The notes under the pieces: model-generated | Seen by the model: only the letters and a program-made list of their open reading frames with translations | Told to the model about the DNA's origin: nothing | Databases searched by the model: none | NCBI GenBank assembly: GCA_028751875.1 | Contig: CM054153.1 | Location: 27,199,552 to 27,263,551 of the forward strand | DNA from: Rapana venosa | Taxonomy: Eukaryota > Mollusca > Gastropoda > Neogastropoda > Muricidae | DNA length: 64,000 nucleotides | Reading direction: 5' to 3' | Program-made: the position numbers and the translations under genes | Shown: positions 36,283-48,239 of the stretch, in pieces | How the letters are laid out: each line of letters opens with the position of its first letter | Numbering within the stretch: the first letter of the stretch is position 1

Positions 36283-37223
36283 GTTGAATTGATTTATATG
36301 TTTATTCCATATATACATGCACAAACACTGGAGGGGGAAAAAAAATGCAATTCAGAGTGTCCTCCCATCAAAATCCAGCGGGGAAAAAATTAGCTGGAAT
36401 AGCCTATCTTAAAGTTTGAGATTCAGAGTGTCCTCCCGGTGGTAAAAAATTCCGGCAATCCTGGTAGGTCCCCCATGCTCGAATCCAACCTGAAATGTAC
36501 AAAGATGAAGGTTGAATAACCTTGGTTGTACCTGTAGGGAAGTTTGATTATGTAAAAAATAAAAGGCCTATACCTGAATGTCGGTATCAACAGATCCGTC
36601 AACACAGGGTGCAATGTTATTTGCTCTGTGATTTTCAGAATGCATTAAAAATACCCCTGTGCATGGAACAAGTTTTGTGCTGCTAGTCACTTTATTGAGA
36701 GAGTGAAGTTTTGGACATGTTTTGTTGGCGAGTCGGTTCGTCTAACAGCTGATCTTTAAAATAATTTGTTTGCTAAGGTGGAGCCTTTCAAAAAGTAACT
36801 TTTTATTACACGAAATTGAATTTCAATTCAAAAGAAAAAACATAGCCTAATATGAAGAAAATTTGATGTTAGCTTTGGTGCCATTACTTCAATACAGAAC
36901 TTTTTGATTATACCAGAAAGTTTGAAAATAAATTTGGTTACACTTTGATGGCAAAAGAAGTCAAAAAATACTACACAAAATGAGCAGCGAAATGTCGTAT
37001 TAATGCTGGGCTGAACCTTACATGATTTGGGTTTGAATGCTGAGACTGACATTATTTTGAGTTAATGTACTAACTGCTTCATGGTAAAGACAAATTGCCT
37101 GTTACATTTTACTGTGTGAATGTAATGTACCCAATGAAAAATGACCACGTTGAATGTAAGCATTGGGTGAATGATATCATGTTATTTGGAATGACATGTT
37201 CATTTTGGAAGTTCTTACTATTA

Positions 37224-37440
37224 TTTTCCGTTTGAATGTTAATGTATCATTTTGGGTATGAATGTTACTATCACTTTTCATTTTCCGTTTGAATGTTAAT
37301 GTATCATTTTGGGTATGAATGTTACTATCACTTTTCATTTTCCGTTTGAATGTTACTGTATCATTTTGGGTATGAATGTTACTATCACTTTTCATTTTCC
37401 GTTTGAATGTTACTAACTGTATCACTTTTCATTTTTGGTT
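37224..37440. repeat. 57-bp minisatellite, about 3.5 copies
   Basis: Unit begins 'tatcattttgggtatgaatg' and includes 'ttttcattttccgtttgaat'. Because 57 is a multiple of three, the minus strand reads as a 19-residue peptide repeat (KMKSDSNIHTQNDT-type). There is no sign of a surrounding gene, so I treat the frame as incidental. Confidence 0.9.
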
Positions 37441-38145
37441 TGAATGTTGCAGTGTTTGCATTTGAAAATTATGTGATCTGATATGATATTGTGATCAGTC
37501 CAATAATCTGTGCATAACAATATTCCCTATTAAAACATGTACAGAAATGTGTATTCAGATGAAATTAAAACTGTTAAAAAAAAAGAAGAAAAAGTATTGT
37601 CAAGTTAAACTGGGACCAAGATATCCTTAAGTAGTATGTTAGCAGTGTTGTCGGTTTCAAGGGTACAATAGAGTGTGATTTTTGTTTTCATTTATGCATA
37701 ATGGTGAACAGATGCATACAGTCTAGTTTATTACTGTATAAACATTGCTTTTGGGTTTGGTTGCTATAGGATTTTGTTTTGTTACTTATATTTTAAAGGG
37801 GTAGGGGGAATTTTGTGTGTGCGTACGTGTGGTTTTGTTGTTGTTGAAAACCATCAAAACCATGACTGTTTAAAAGCTTGCAAGATCATAGTGTAAACTG
37901 TCAGTAGCTGTTCTGGACTGTGAATTGACTGCAAGTAGAATTAAGTATATGTTGTGCTGTATGCAGAACTGACATGTCAGTGTGTTAATAGCGTATAATT
38001 TTCAGTGTGGACAGTGTGATACTCTTTACATTAGAACTTCTCCTGGATTGGTTATGTAGCTTTGTATAAATTATCATATTTGAATGAAAATGCCATTTTA
38101 AATCAGGTTTGCTCATTTTTCCTGTAGTCATTTTTGAATTAGTAA

Positions 38146-38151
38146 AATAAA
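38146..38151 (+). terminator. Candidate polyadenylation signal
   Basis: AATAAA followed within 40 bp by a GT-rich stretch ('ccgtgtttgttagagtatgtg'). It is the last good signal on the + strand before the retroelement region, so a possible distal end for DMXL transcripts. Confidence 0.3.
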
Positions 38152-38328
38152 ATGCTCTTTAAGAAATTAAATTCCGTGTTTGTTAGAGTATGTGTTAGAA
38201 TATGTGAGAGTATGTTTTGTTAGAATATGTGCACCTTGAAATAAGTTAAAAACAGGACATATGAGGGATGTTCTGGAATATCTTGAGACGTCAGAAGGAA
38301 ATTTTACATCTTTTTCTCAACTAGCCCT

Positions 38329-38745
38329 CTATGAACTGACCAAAAACAAACAAAAAAAGACTACATGCTCAGGGACTTCACTATATGCAGGAGGAGATTC
38401 CTTGCATGTTGATTCAGAATGTCCATGGTCTAATTTCACTGACATTGTCAGACATCGAGCAGCACTTCTTTTGTGCCTCAAGATATACCTGCAAGATCTT
38501 TTCAACTGAAATTTCCAATGACCGAGACATCTTGACAGTGATTTGGTATCTGCTATCACAGCACTGTTTTTTTCCTGGGGTAATGGCTGCAAAGCACTGA
38601 TCAGGATGGGCATCATGGTTTCAAACGCTTGTCTTACATAGTATATCCTGTGGTCTTCTTGACGATATGGAGGGGTGTGCCATGGATGACTTGGCAACCA
38701 GCTCTTTCTGTGTTCTGTGATTGCCTCTTGCAGTACTTTATTCAT
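38329..38745 (-). pseudogene. 138-codon open frame, possible hAT-like transposase remnant
   Basis: The longest non-repetitive open frame in this part. It contains YYVRQAFETMMPILISALQP, then EKNSAVIADTKSLSRCLGHW, then KFQLKRSCRYILRHKRSA. The order of a long helix, a 'NS.V.ADTKSL...LG' stretch and a following Trp/Phe-Leu helix reminds me of the middle of hAT/ZMYM1-like transposase-derived proteins, but the usual Trp-Tyr and dimerisation signatures are not clear. It abuts a LINE relic at its right end. It could equally be chance. Confidence 0.3.
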
Positions 38746-40830
38746 CCTTAGGCATGTCCAGTTGAGTCATCCTTGGGCATGTCCAGTCGAGTCCTCCTCT
38801 CAATCTCCCTCCATGCACTGTGCCTTGCAGAACTGTCTTAGAAAGCCCTGTGCCACTTCAGCCTTTGTTTCTTCACTTCAGTCAAGAGATCAAAAGATCT
38901 GACAGCTTACCCGATTCTGTTCCTCACATTTTCATTGTTGGTAATATGATCTATGTAGGAGGTGCTAAGGAGTTTGTGATAGCATCCCATCCCCAAGGCC
39001 TTTATCCTCTTCTCTAACTCTGCTGTGGAAGTCTAAGACTAGCAGGTATACAGGAATACTGAAAGAACAAGGGAGTGCATCTGACCAATCTTCAAGCAGA
39101 GTGTGATGTTTCTGGCACTCCATTTGGTCTTCAGCAATGTCAGTGCTGTATGTACAATCCTGGGGGGTAACTCAGGCTTTCTTCCTTAGTCTGTTACAAC
39201 TGCTTCCAGGTATTTGAAGCTATGGACTGTTTCCATTTTCTTTTACATTAATACCAGTGGTGTTGGTCATCAGTTTATTTTTTCTGAAGCATTTGTTTCC
39301 ATGCCATATATTAGGTCATGTCTATGCATTCCACCAAATTTGCCTGCCCCCCCCCCTATCCGGCTCTCAATGTCATCAGCTGAATAGACGGTGGCGATTG
39401 CTCTGTCATCATTGTTGACAGTTCCTTCACGATTTTCCAATGCATTAGCCATGATTCTCTGAAAGATGATATTGACGAGATAGGTGAGAACAAGCAGACT
39501 TGCCCGACTCCAATTGTAGTCTTGAACCAGCCTCCAATATTACTGCTGAAGTAAACGGCGCCATGGCCATGTTGTTGAGCTACTTTGGTCAGCTTGGCAT
39601 CGATATTGTTCAGCCTTATGGTTGGCCATGTTGTAGAGCTACTTTGGTCAGCTTGGCATTGATAGTGTTCAGCCTTATAGTCGGCCATGTTGTAGAGCTA
39701 CTTTGGTCAGCTTGGCATTGATATTGTTCAGCCTTATAGTCGGCCATGTTGTAGAGCTACTTTGGTCAGCTTGGCATTGATAGTGTTCAGCCTTATAGTC
39801 GGCCATGTTGTAGAGCTACTTTGGTCAGCTTGGCATTGATAGTGTTCAGCCTTATAGTCGGCCATGTTGTAGAGCTACTTTGGTCAGCTTGGCATTGATA
39901 GTGTTCAGCCTTATAGTCGGCCATGTTGTAGAGCTACTTTGGTCAGCTTGGCATGATATTGTTCAGCCTTATAGTTGGCCATGTTGTAGAGCTACTTTGG
40001 TCAGCTTGGCATTGATTCAGCCTTATAGTTGGCCATGTTGTAGAGCTACTTTGGTCAGCTTGGCATTGATATTGTTCAGCCTTATAGTTGGCCATGTTGT
40101 AGAGCTACTTTGGTCAGCTTGGCATTGATATTGTTCAGCCTTATGGTTGCCCATATTGCAGCGTGCCGTGCCTACCAAATTTGGTAATGGTCTTGTTTAT
40201 ATTGGGGGTACACTTCGCATATCATCAAGGCTTTCCTTGGGCCACAAATGAGAATTAAGGAGCAATTGTTGGCTATGACTTTGCTCTAGGTGACCATGTC
40301 CACAGCATGTACCACTCACCTGTCTGTTACAACTTCTTGTAGATTATTAGTAAGGTGCGTATCATGGTCTCTCACACTAAACCTTCTGCAACAATTGGAC
40401 TGCTGTTTCATTTTCTGAGAATGGGATGGTTGTGCTGGGATGTTGTCTCTTCCCTCTGACTTGCCATTCTTCAACATTGTGAGTGCTGCTTTCACTACAT
40501 GTAGGATGGGATGGTTGATGAATCTCCTGTAACTGTTAATTCTGAGCAGAACTCTGTCGTGGATCTTCTGTGAGGCAGTCTCCATCTTTGTCCTGGATGT
40601 ACTTTCACCTGCTTGTAACCCATTGCGCTGTTGTTTATCACAAGGTTTTCTTCAGGGCCTTGGCAGTGCTCCTCAATCCACAGCTCTGTTGCCTTTTTTC
40701 ATACTTTTCTGGGGCTGACCGCCCTTTAGAAGCTAACACTGGAAGTGACAGTAAGTTGAACTTTCGGATCCATCTGATAATGAACAAACGGGGCCGTTCA
40801 TAATACAAGGATCAAGTACCATGGCCAGGT
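38745..40830 (-). mobile_element. RTE-like LINE relic with reverse transcriptase pieces
   Basis: Minus-strand fragments match non-LTR reverse transcriptase: LKNGKSEGRDNIPAQ (about 40470) near the RT entry, then the 59-bp array, then GHGAVYFSSNIGGWFKTTIG and VGQ at about 39560-39500 (consensus type 'G.WF.TT.GV.QGC'). FRESWLMHWKIVKELS and a decayed FADDI follow, and VLQGTVHGGRLRG at the C-terminus (about 38800). Stops and frameshifts are many. The endonuclease part is not visible, so it is 5'-truncated or deleted. Same family as 44190-45130 and 58253-60880. Confidence 0.75.
39569..40151. repeat. 59-bp minisatellite inside the LINE relic, about 10 copies
   Basis: The motif 'catgttgtagagctacttt' recurs at 39569, 39627, 39686, 39745, 39804, 39863, 39922, 39980, 40034, 40093 and 40152 (last one decayed), mostly 59 bp apart. 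Two steps are shortened to 58 and 54. The minus strand of the first unit still encodes the RT piece LTKVAQQHGHGAV, so the unit arose from the reverse-transcriptase coding sequence. A 59-bp period shifts frame every unit. Confidence 0.95.
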
Positions 40831-41319
40831 AAACACGATTTGTGAGCTCCATAGTGTGATTTCTAACAGTACTTCCTCGGGAACTCATACACACTCATTT
40901 CCATTGAAAAACCTAATGCTGAAACTTATTCAGTATTGAAAATTGCAAAAGGCTACCCTTTGATGACCTAACAGTGTACTTGATGTCATATTGTCAGAAG
41001 CCTGGAGTCTTAAGACATTTTTGGAACATCCCTCAAAGGCCATTACAAAGAAATTAAAACAAACCACAAAAAAAGATTAGAAGGGGATATGTGAATAATG
41101 TGCACTAATGAATTGAACAACACAGGCAGTCCAAATCTGCATTACTTACCATAATACGCAGCACTGCAATCCACATGTATTTATACACAAAGGCAATTTT
41201 GGCTTTATTTTGCTTTCGCTTTTTTCCTTTGTGTAAAACCATTTAAAAAAACCTTTTCCTTTTTATCCGACATATATTCCTCAACCTCTCCGACATTCCT
41301 GTCCTGCTCCCACACAGCT

Positions 41320-41680
41320 CATTTCAATCTCTCCACCTCAGCCATACCCAGATTCATCGTGTCGCATCCTCAGGGCTCAAAAGTCCACAAGGAGCCTATC
41401 AATGTCAGGCTGCCGTGGGGCCACCAGCCAGAGGGGCCCTGCACTGCTGCTGGGTCACTTTAGTGGTGTTCAGTGGTGTCTGTTCTGACCTAACATACGC
41501 AGGACACCACCTACTAATCCCCCTACTGACGACAGTAATAGCAGTCGCGGAGCCAGACTGAGTGAGACACCACCTGGGGTAGCGACCACCACAACGTCCC
41601 TCCATTGACTTTCTCCTGTGAACCTCCAACCCCTAAGACTTTGACACAAACTCGCCACAGGCACAGCAGTGTTATGGAGA
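41320..41680 (-). repeat. Interspersed repeat, inverted relative of 2868-3010
   Basis: GC-richer than its surroundings. The reverse complement contains 'ttgataggctccttgtgga', 'gccctgaggatgcgacacg' and 'gtggagagattgaaatgagc', which align with 2.87-3.0 kb. It may be the 5' region of a retroelement, but no protein signature is visible. Confidence 0.5.
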
Positions 41681-42354
41681 AGTTGAACTATAGGTCACCA
41701 TGAGACTAGAGCAAAACTTTTATAAACATTTTTTCTTTCAAAATCTGATGTTATGGTTTGGAAATTTCTATCTGCATTTGTTATCAGAACTCTTTCGTGA
41801 CACAGCACAGTATGGACTAAGATAATTATAATGCTCATGGTAGGCCACCAAACGAACTACACTTGTATCAACCTGAAATACATTGATGAATCTTCAGATA
41901 TTTGAGTCACTTCTATGATGGCAGTTGGTAATCGTTTTTAAAATTGAATTTTTTCCTTTCTTGTTTAATTTAAAATGTTAAGAGCTTTAATAAAGCCTTT
42001 TCTACTTAGACTTTATGTACCATTAAGAGCTAAGATCCCTTAGGTAAATGAAAATTATGAACAGGATTTTCATAGCTGCCAACCAGTCCTCTTTTCCCCC
42101 AATTTTGAATCTGAAATTTAATGAAAAATTTTTATTTTAAAAAAAAAGCTTGCATAAAATGAATTTATTCAGGCGAATGTGTGGACGAATGAACTAGGAG
42201 TAGCAGAAAACAAGACCCAAGGGAAGCAAAGACCGAGTGCAGCATGTGCACATCAAGTTAAGGAAGTGATGATCAATCACCTTGTCTGGATGGATTTGAA
42301 ACTGACAAAACGCAGAGATCAAAGCCTAAGTTAGAGAAGTAATTTTTTTTCTCA

Positions 42355-42440
42355 CCCCTTGGCTAGAGCTCGAGATTCACCAATGGCGAGATGGTGGCCG
42401 TTTTTACCACATTAAGGTATCTGCATTTTGACTTTGGGGA
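42355..42440 (-). repeat. Solo SINE tail module B, inverted
   Basis: 'ggctagagctcgagattcac' to 'ctgcattttgactttgggg', the reverse complement of the type B tail. Confidence 0.6.
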
Positions 42441-42449
42441 AGAAAAGCA

Positions 42450-44180
42450 ATAATAAACCGGTTTCTGCTGAGAAATTTATTAATAATTTTGGCCTGCAGA
42501 CATAGTGGACAGATGTGAAGCTGTAGCCAACTATGAAGAGCCGATGTAGTCCTGCTGAGATTGGAGACTGACTGGGACTTGTTTTGCTATAAAGCGAATA
42601 AAAAGCAACAGAAATCAGTGCAACTGGTGGTCTAAATGATTTTCTTTACTGATTTTGGACTTCGTGAAAGCAGATGCGGTAGGTTATCCCTGTACTTTCG
42701 GTTTCCACCTACGGCCATTTTGTTTCAAAGCATGGCGCACTTTTTTCCCCCTGACTACAATATCTTGTCAGGAGATAGAAAGTGTACTCCTTTAACCTTA
42801 AAAAAATGCTTCAGCTTCAGGGGGCTGCCCCTACCCTGGCCCCTCCTGAACCCACCTAATTCCGTTTCTGGATTCTCAAAGGTTGGCAGCTATGAGTTGT
42901 GTTCGTTTTGTTCTAATTTGCATGCTGAAAAAATGGTTAGGGTCCAAACTGGGTAGAAACAAAGAGTTAATCAACAAATAACTATATAAACTTTGAAAAT
43001 GGGAAAACATTACCTGGAAGGGATGGGGGTGCGAGATCTGCTCCTGCCATGACTCTTCCTGCCCTCCCCCAACTACTAACTGTAAAACAGAAAAGATGGA
43101 ACAACAAAAAACAAACAAAGCTTAACTGCCTGGTTGCTGTTTGAACATGAAAACCTTCAACCGCTGTCTTCCACTCAGTCATTACTCTTTGTTATGCTAC
43201 CTTCACATACTTAGCACCCCAATCATTTTAACCAATATACATCAAGATTATATGGGTTAAGCCACCACCCCGCACAAAAGAAAAGAAACGAATAACTCTT
43301 CCCCTCCCCCCACCCACCCAAAAAAGAAGGAAAGACTAGATCTTGAAAGGGATGAGTTCCACTAGGTTTCATTAATTTTGTTCATGAGACACTGATGAAG
43401 AAAAGAGATTTCACTAATATAATCAGTCCCTGCTTTGGTCTTCAATGACCATGCCATGCACTGACTCCCCACAAAACAGACACAAGAAATACTTACCAGG
43501 AGACATCTATAAAGTATACTCATCCACATACCCAGCTGAAAGAACTGGGCCATGACACGGGGCATACACACCTGACATATCCATGGCCTTTGTGTAGTTA
43601 GACAACCATTGGAGAAGGACACGCCTCTCACTATAGTGAAGCGGATGGAGGAGACAACTGTTCTGCTGAGCATGGAGTAGGGTTTTAAGTCCTACAGAAC
43701 ATCAAGAACACTACTGTGGTGCTGCCTGCTTTGGAGCAGAATCCTGACCATCTACCTCCTGCTTCACGATAGTAAAGGGGAAAAAAGAAGGAATACAGTG
43801 CCATAAAGAAGAAGATTAGAAGAGGATTAGTCAAGAGCTATGGCTGCAAGGGAAAACTGGACGGAGCAACAACACAGTCAGAGAAAAGCCCGGACAATAA
43901 CAACACAGAAAGTTTCTAAGAGTGCAGAAGACTTGACTTTGCTTTTGTGCGGTCAAATAGTCAAGTCAGCACCTTTGTGGACAAAGATGGCAAGTGTCTC
44001 GCATAGCAAGCAATATAAAATGATGAACAAAGAACTGTTAATAACTCTATAGTGAACAAAGAACTACTGTGAACTCTATAACAAACGACTTGCGACCAAA
44101 AATGTGTTAACACTACAAGAATCGTCAATACTAACACTCTGTGTCAAAGTTACGACAGAGTTTAAGTCGCCAAAATGAGG
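42450..44180. other. Gene-free stretch between repeats
   Basis: No exon-like or conserved coding signal. The last part (about 43510-44180) may be upstream sequence of the + strand LINE relic, as it is GC-richer and 'gaaggaatacagtgcc'-like, but I cannot match it to a domain. Confidence 0.35.
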
Positions 44181-44189
44181 CATGACTAC

Positions 44190-45130
44190 AAGCATTGACA
44201 AAATCCAGGCAACAATTGTAAACACACTGAGGGGCAGCTATCAGCTTCGAACTACACTATGGACTGCTGTGTTACCAATGATCATCACTCTTTCCAAGAA
44301 GAGAAATCTCCACCACTGGCAGAATTTCCCCATTATCAGCTCAACCAGCCGTAGTAGCAAAGTCAAGTAATGCTAAAAATCATCGTAAATTTACAGCAGC
44401 AAGCAGCCCCCCTTTTTGCTGAACAGAATGGGTTTTACAAAGGCACAAGAACCATTGGACTGATCAGCAATTCTGTGTGCCCTTCGTTGAAAACACCCCA
44501 AACGTTGGAGTTGTACCCTATTTTCAGACTTCAAAAAGACTTTTGACAGAGTCTGGCAGGAAGCACTGTGGGCCGCAATGAAGAAAATTCGTTATCAGGT
44601 ACAAGTTAACCAACAGCCTGCAACAACTCTCCTCCAAAACACTCAGTCCAGTGTTTACAGATGGTAAGTGTTAAAGAGTGGCTCTATTATATAGTCAACT
44701 TTGAGTTGCCTTCTACCTTTCACTCTCTTCAACGTATTTCTGGAATGTGCCATGACTGCTGTAGTTGAAGACTTTCAGCACGATTACCTTTCGAGGGAGA
44801 ACTGTGACTAAACTTCGCTGTGCAAATAATACTGAAGGCCTGGGAGTAAGTGAAAGAGGAACTTGCCAAGCGTGCCAGAAAACTGGATAACACAGAAACG
44901 AGGCATGGCATGATGAAAATCAGTGCCAAGAAAATTATGCTGATGGCTAATTACAACACCATCATCACCACTGACTTATGTGCCCATGGGTACAACTAGA
45001 AACCGTTCAACAAATCCCTTAGCTGTGATCCATCATCAGCAGTGAAGGATTTGATCCAGAAACTCCCTCAAAGGCAGAACAAAAGTAACCGTAGCATTGT
45101 CAAGACTACAGCATGCATGGAAGGAGAAGA
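44190..45130 (+). mobile_element. RTE-like LINE relic, reverse transcriptase core
   Basis: Across several frames the + strand shows the ordered RT signatures of the same family as 58253-60880. TLWTAVLPMIITLSKKRNL comes first, then a decayed 'SKVMLKI', then QNGFYKGTRTIGLISN (consensus EEQAGF..GRST). DFKKTFDRVWQEALWAAM (about 44530; consensus DFKKAFDRVWH), NVFLECAM (consensus NIFLERIM) and KISAKKIMLMANYNT (consensus ISAEKTKLM) follow. It is heavily frameshifted and dead. Orientation is opposite to the 38.7-40.8 kb copy. Confidence 0.75.
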
Positions 45131-45169
45131 AAACAATTACATGAAACACAAACAGGCTTCTGCATGCTA

Positions 45170-45262
45170 GAAAGAACTCAGATTAGCAATGGTATGATTT
45201 TGCATCTGCGACCATTTATGCCCTACACTAAGGTAGCCGCATTCCAACTTTGGCGATATCCA
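45170..45262 (-). repeat. Solo SINE tail module B, inverted
   Basis: 'aagaactcagattagcaatg' to 'gccgcattccaactttggcg'; decayed reverse complement of the type B tail. Confidence 0.5.
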
Positions 45263-45299
45263 CTGGCACGATATTCAGTTTCATGTTCCTGCATGTAGT

Positions 45300-47030
45300 G
45301 GAGACATGAATACCAACTGAGGATCTATTCTAGGGAAAAAAAATTCAAGCCACAGAAACAGGTGGTGCTGCACCCAACACTGGACACACTGGATTTACCC
45401 CTGAACATGCGCATGCAGCCATCAGGGAACACAATGGTCTGTATGAAGGTTTGCTGCTAGCAGGAAAAACAAAACAGTACTGGTATAGCCAAGTGACAAT
45501 ATCAAATGCCCTCAAAACACAAACTGCAGGAATCTGTCGAGAAAGACAGACAGAAAGGTTCTTGAAGTAAGTCTCTCTTTTTTTATTTGTTGGTTTAGTT
45601 TGAGGTTGCCAGAAAAAAAAGGTAGGACAGACAACTTTGTCAAAAGACTCGGAAGCAGCCTACAGAAAGCCAGGGTTTGGCACATAACCAACAAAAATGG
45701 AAGAATCTGTACAACTCTTTACTGAGGTGACCCAAGGACTCCCAACAGAGATAAATATTTACCAGCCATACAATGAACCTGTTCGTGGATTTCTTAAACT
45801 TATGAGCTTCAGGTGTATCACCGATTTTTTTAAAAGCAAATTACCAAGGCTATCAAACAAAAATAAGCATACAAAAAAAAATCTACAACAAATCAAGTAT
45901 GGCCTACAAACCATCTTAAACATTTAGTGACTTACTCAAGCACACGGCTTTTCTACACTATTTTAACTGATATAGATAAAACAAATCTATACTAAAAACA
46001 AAATGCGATGATTACAAAAATCTCAATCATAGGCAATGACATAAAAACCAAACAACTAATACACAAAAACTGATGATAAGAATATTCAAGGGGTACCATA
46101 CTTAAGGAGTGAGAATATTGACTATGTTGAAAAAATAGAACATCACTGTTCTATATATCACTCCACACCAAAGATGAGAAGTTACTAGTAATACAGTTAA
46201 AAATCAGTCCAAACCATCCAAAGGGCTATCGCTATTAAACGACTCAATTTTTATATATCTCTTGACATCCTACCCCATTTCATTCATGATTATATTTTGT
46301 GATGCCTGCAATTTCCTGATGACACAACTATGTCAAGTGCAAGGTTGTATTTCTATTTACTGCAAATCCAAGACACCACTTTCTGTAAACAGACAATAAA
46401 CAGATTAACCCAAATAATTCAACTCGGAATCCACTACTTGCTGCCAAAAAGGTGTACAATAATGAACATGCAAACTAAAGGGTCCTAAATTGATAATGGG
46501 TCTGCAGGGCTTGATTTCTGAGTTAAATAAATCGGCAGACTGGACTTATCCTCCTCCTTCCTCCTCCTCCATCATCCAATGCTATCCTCTGCCCGGTCCA
46601 TATCTTGCTTTAATCCAGGAAAGCAGTGCAGGCATGGCTAAACCCTATTTAACTAAAAGCAGACTTTTACATCAAAGCAGAAGATTTATATGAACAACTA
46701 AAAACAACACTTTTCAATAACTCAGTCAGTACAATGTCACATTGATCATTTCAAGTAATATTGTAACATTGGGCTGCATGTGTAAACATTGAGTTGTTCG
46801 ACTGATGGGGAGTTGCCCCAAAGTTAAGATTGGTTTTTACTTCTTTTTAATTTTTCTGCCAGCTTATCGGAAAAAAAGATTATGGACACAGATTACTTCT
46901 GTGAATGTGTGTATAACATTTTACACACACTAGGTCCCATCCTTCTTAGAAAATGAAGGCTAAATATGACCCATGTATGGATGATACTAATGCATACGTT
47001 GAGGAGTCTGTGTTTTTCAGGTGTGTGTGT
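45300..47030. other. AT-rich stretch, nothing recognised
   Basis: Short A-rich runs, no repeat or protein signature that I can identify on either strand. Confidence 0.4.
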
Positions 47031-47044
47031 GTGTGTGAGGTTTT

Positions 47045-47135
47045 TCCTCCTCATTCATGGTCTAGAGTTCCGAGGTTTACCAATGGTGAGATGTTTGCGT
47101 CTGCGACTGTTTTTGTCGCATTCCGACTTTGGGGA
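47045..47135 (-). repeat. Solo SINE tail module B, inverted
   Basis: 'tggtctagagttccgaggtt' through 'gcattccgactttgggg'. One of the better-preserved copies; it follows a (GT)n stretch. Confidence 0.65.
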
Positions 47136-47295
47136 CAGTGTTAAAAATGATAGAACGTCCCCTATCCAGCAGGAGACCCCAGTAAAACGACCACTACATC
47201 ACAGGATTGATGGCAAAGCCATTTTCTTGTGTTCCTAAAATCAAAGCAACGACCATAAGCAAATGCAACATCTTGTATTTTATTTATTCTTTCAA

Positions 47296-47398
47296 TTCGG
47301 GGATAATGGAATAAGCACTAATGTGCTTTTTTTTTACATCCAGTCCCCGTGTGTATGCAGTTTTGTAAATTTTGTCATCTGTTCCCACCGGCACACAG
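47296..47398 (-). repeat. SINE middle block fragment, inverted, truncated
   Basis: 'ggggataatggaataagcac' to 'cccaccggcacacagtg', the reverse complement of the 3' half of the 55202-55407 copy, cut off where the other copies continue 'ggcctactct'. Confidence 0.75.
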
Positions 47399-47498
47399 TG
47401 TGTGTACATGAAACATGTATATAGTATATAGACAGCACGGTTCCAGGTGGAAGAAAAAACAGGTTTTAGAACAAAGAAATATTCACCAACAGTACATC

Positions 47499-47504
47499 TT
47501 TATT
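47499..47504 (-). terminator. Candidate polyadenylation signal for the GPCR transcript
   Basis: Minus-strand AATAAA ('gacaaataaagatgtactg'). It would imply a 3' UTR of about 3.5 kb after the GPCR stop at 51027. It is one of several TTTATT occurrences on the + strand, so only suggestive. Confidence 0.2.
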
Positions 47505-48119
47505 TGTCATCAAGAACAGTGACACATAATAAGAGAGCAAAACATGCTGGTGCAATACAATGTGTGAGTGTGTTTTCAATGAAATTATTTAACAATTGTT
47601 TCACACGCTTGCGTGTGTCCTCGATAGCGATGACATAAAACCAATGACCATAACAAGATGAACACATTCTGATGAGTTCTACAGCCCTATTATTGGTATA
47701 AACAAGTATTACCCATGTGAGATGGTTTGCTAGAAACAGATGTAACATTATAACTGTGATTTGTCTGACTGATTTGTTCTGAAGAATAATGGCATGATGC
47801 CGGACACAATCGCAGAGATAGGCCTTCCCGAAAGCTGTCACATTGGCATACAAAATCAAATTCCAAGCATGTGCATCCCCATGCATGCACTCACTCACTC
47901 ACTCTCTCTCTCACACACACACTCTCTCTCTTCAGCATAAACCAATTATTATAAAAACAGTGTGAAAATGGACTAGTTCTTGGGAGGAAATGGATTTAGA
48001 CTGTGAAAATAAGCAAACGCCCATCACATAAGGGAAATCCCATCCAGGATTGTTGATGGTGTTGTTGCTCGTTTCCCAGCTTAGCTCTCAGGAGTCATGC
48101 ATTCCAACTCATTCATCCC

Positions 48120-48236
48120 ACCTGGGAATCACTGTGAGACTGAAAGTACACGCAGAATGAGAGGTTTGCATGTGCGACTCTTCAAATACCTCGCCATTTA
48201 GGCAGCCATACTCTGACTTCAGAAGATTTTTGTTCT
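48120..48236 (-). repeat. Solo SINE tail module B, inverted, decayed
   Basis: 'gagaggtttgcatgtgcgac' followed by 'ccatttaggcagccatactc' and 'tgacttcag', the inverted type B tail order. Confidence 0.45.
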
Positions 48237-48239
48237 TTA

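Larger units (their letters stand above)
31430..38250. other. Unique AT-rich DNA, possibly distal DMXL 3' UTR or intergenic
   Basis: Apart from an inverted SINE (34037-34262) and a minisatellite (37224-37440), this 6.8-kb stretch lacks recognisable repeats, long open frames or strong splice-flanked frames. Poly-A signals occur at 36267-36282 (two AATAAA) and 38146-38151. Confidence 0.5.

Noticed and set aside
47500..47898. 132-codon minus-strand open frame
   Set aside because: It has no recognisable domain, is Cys/His/Leu-rich as expected of chance frames, and lies where a GPCR 3' UTR might be.
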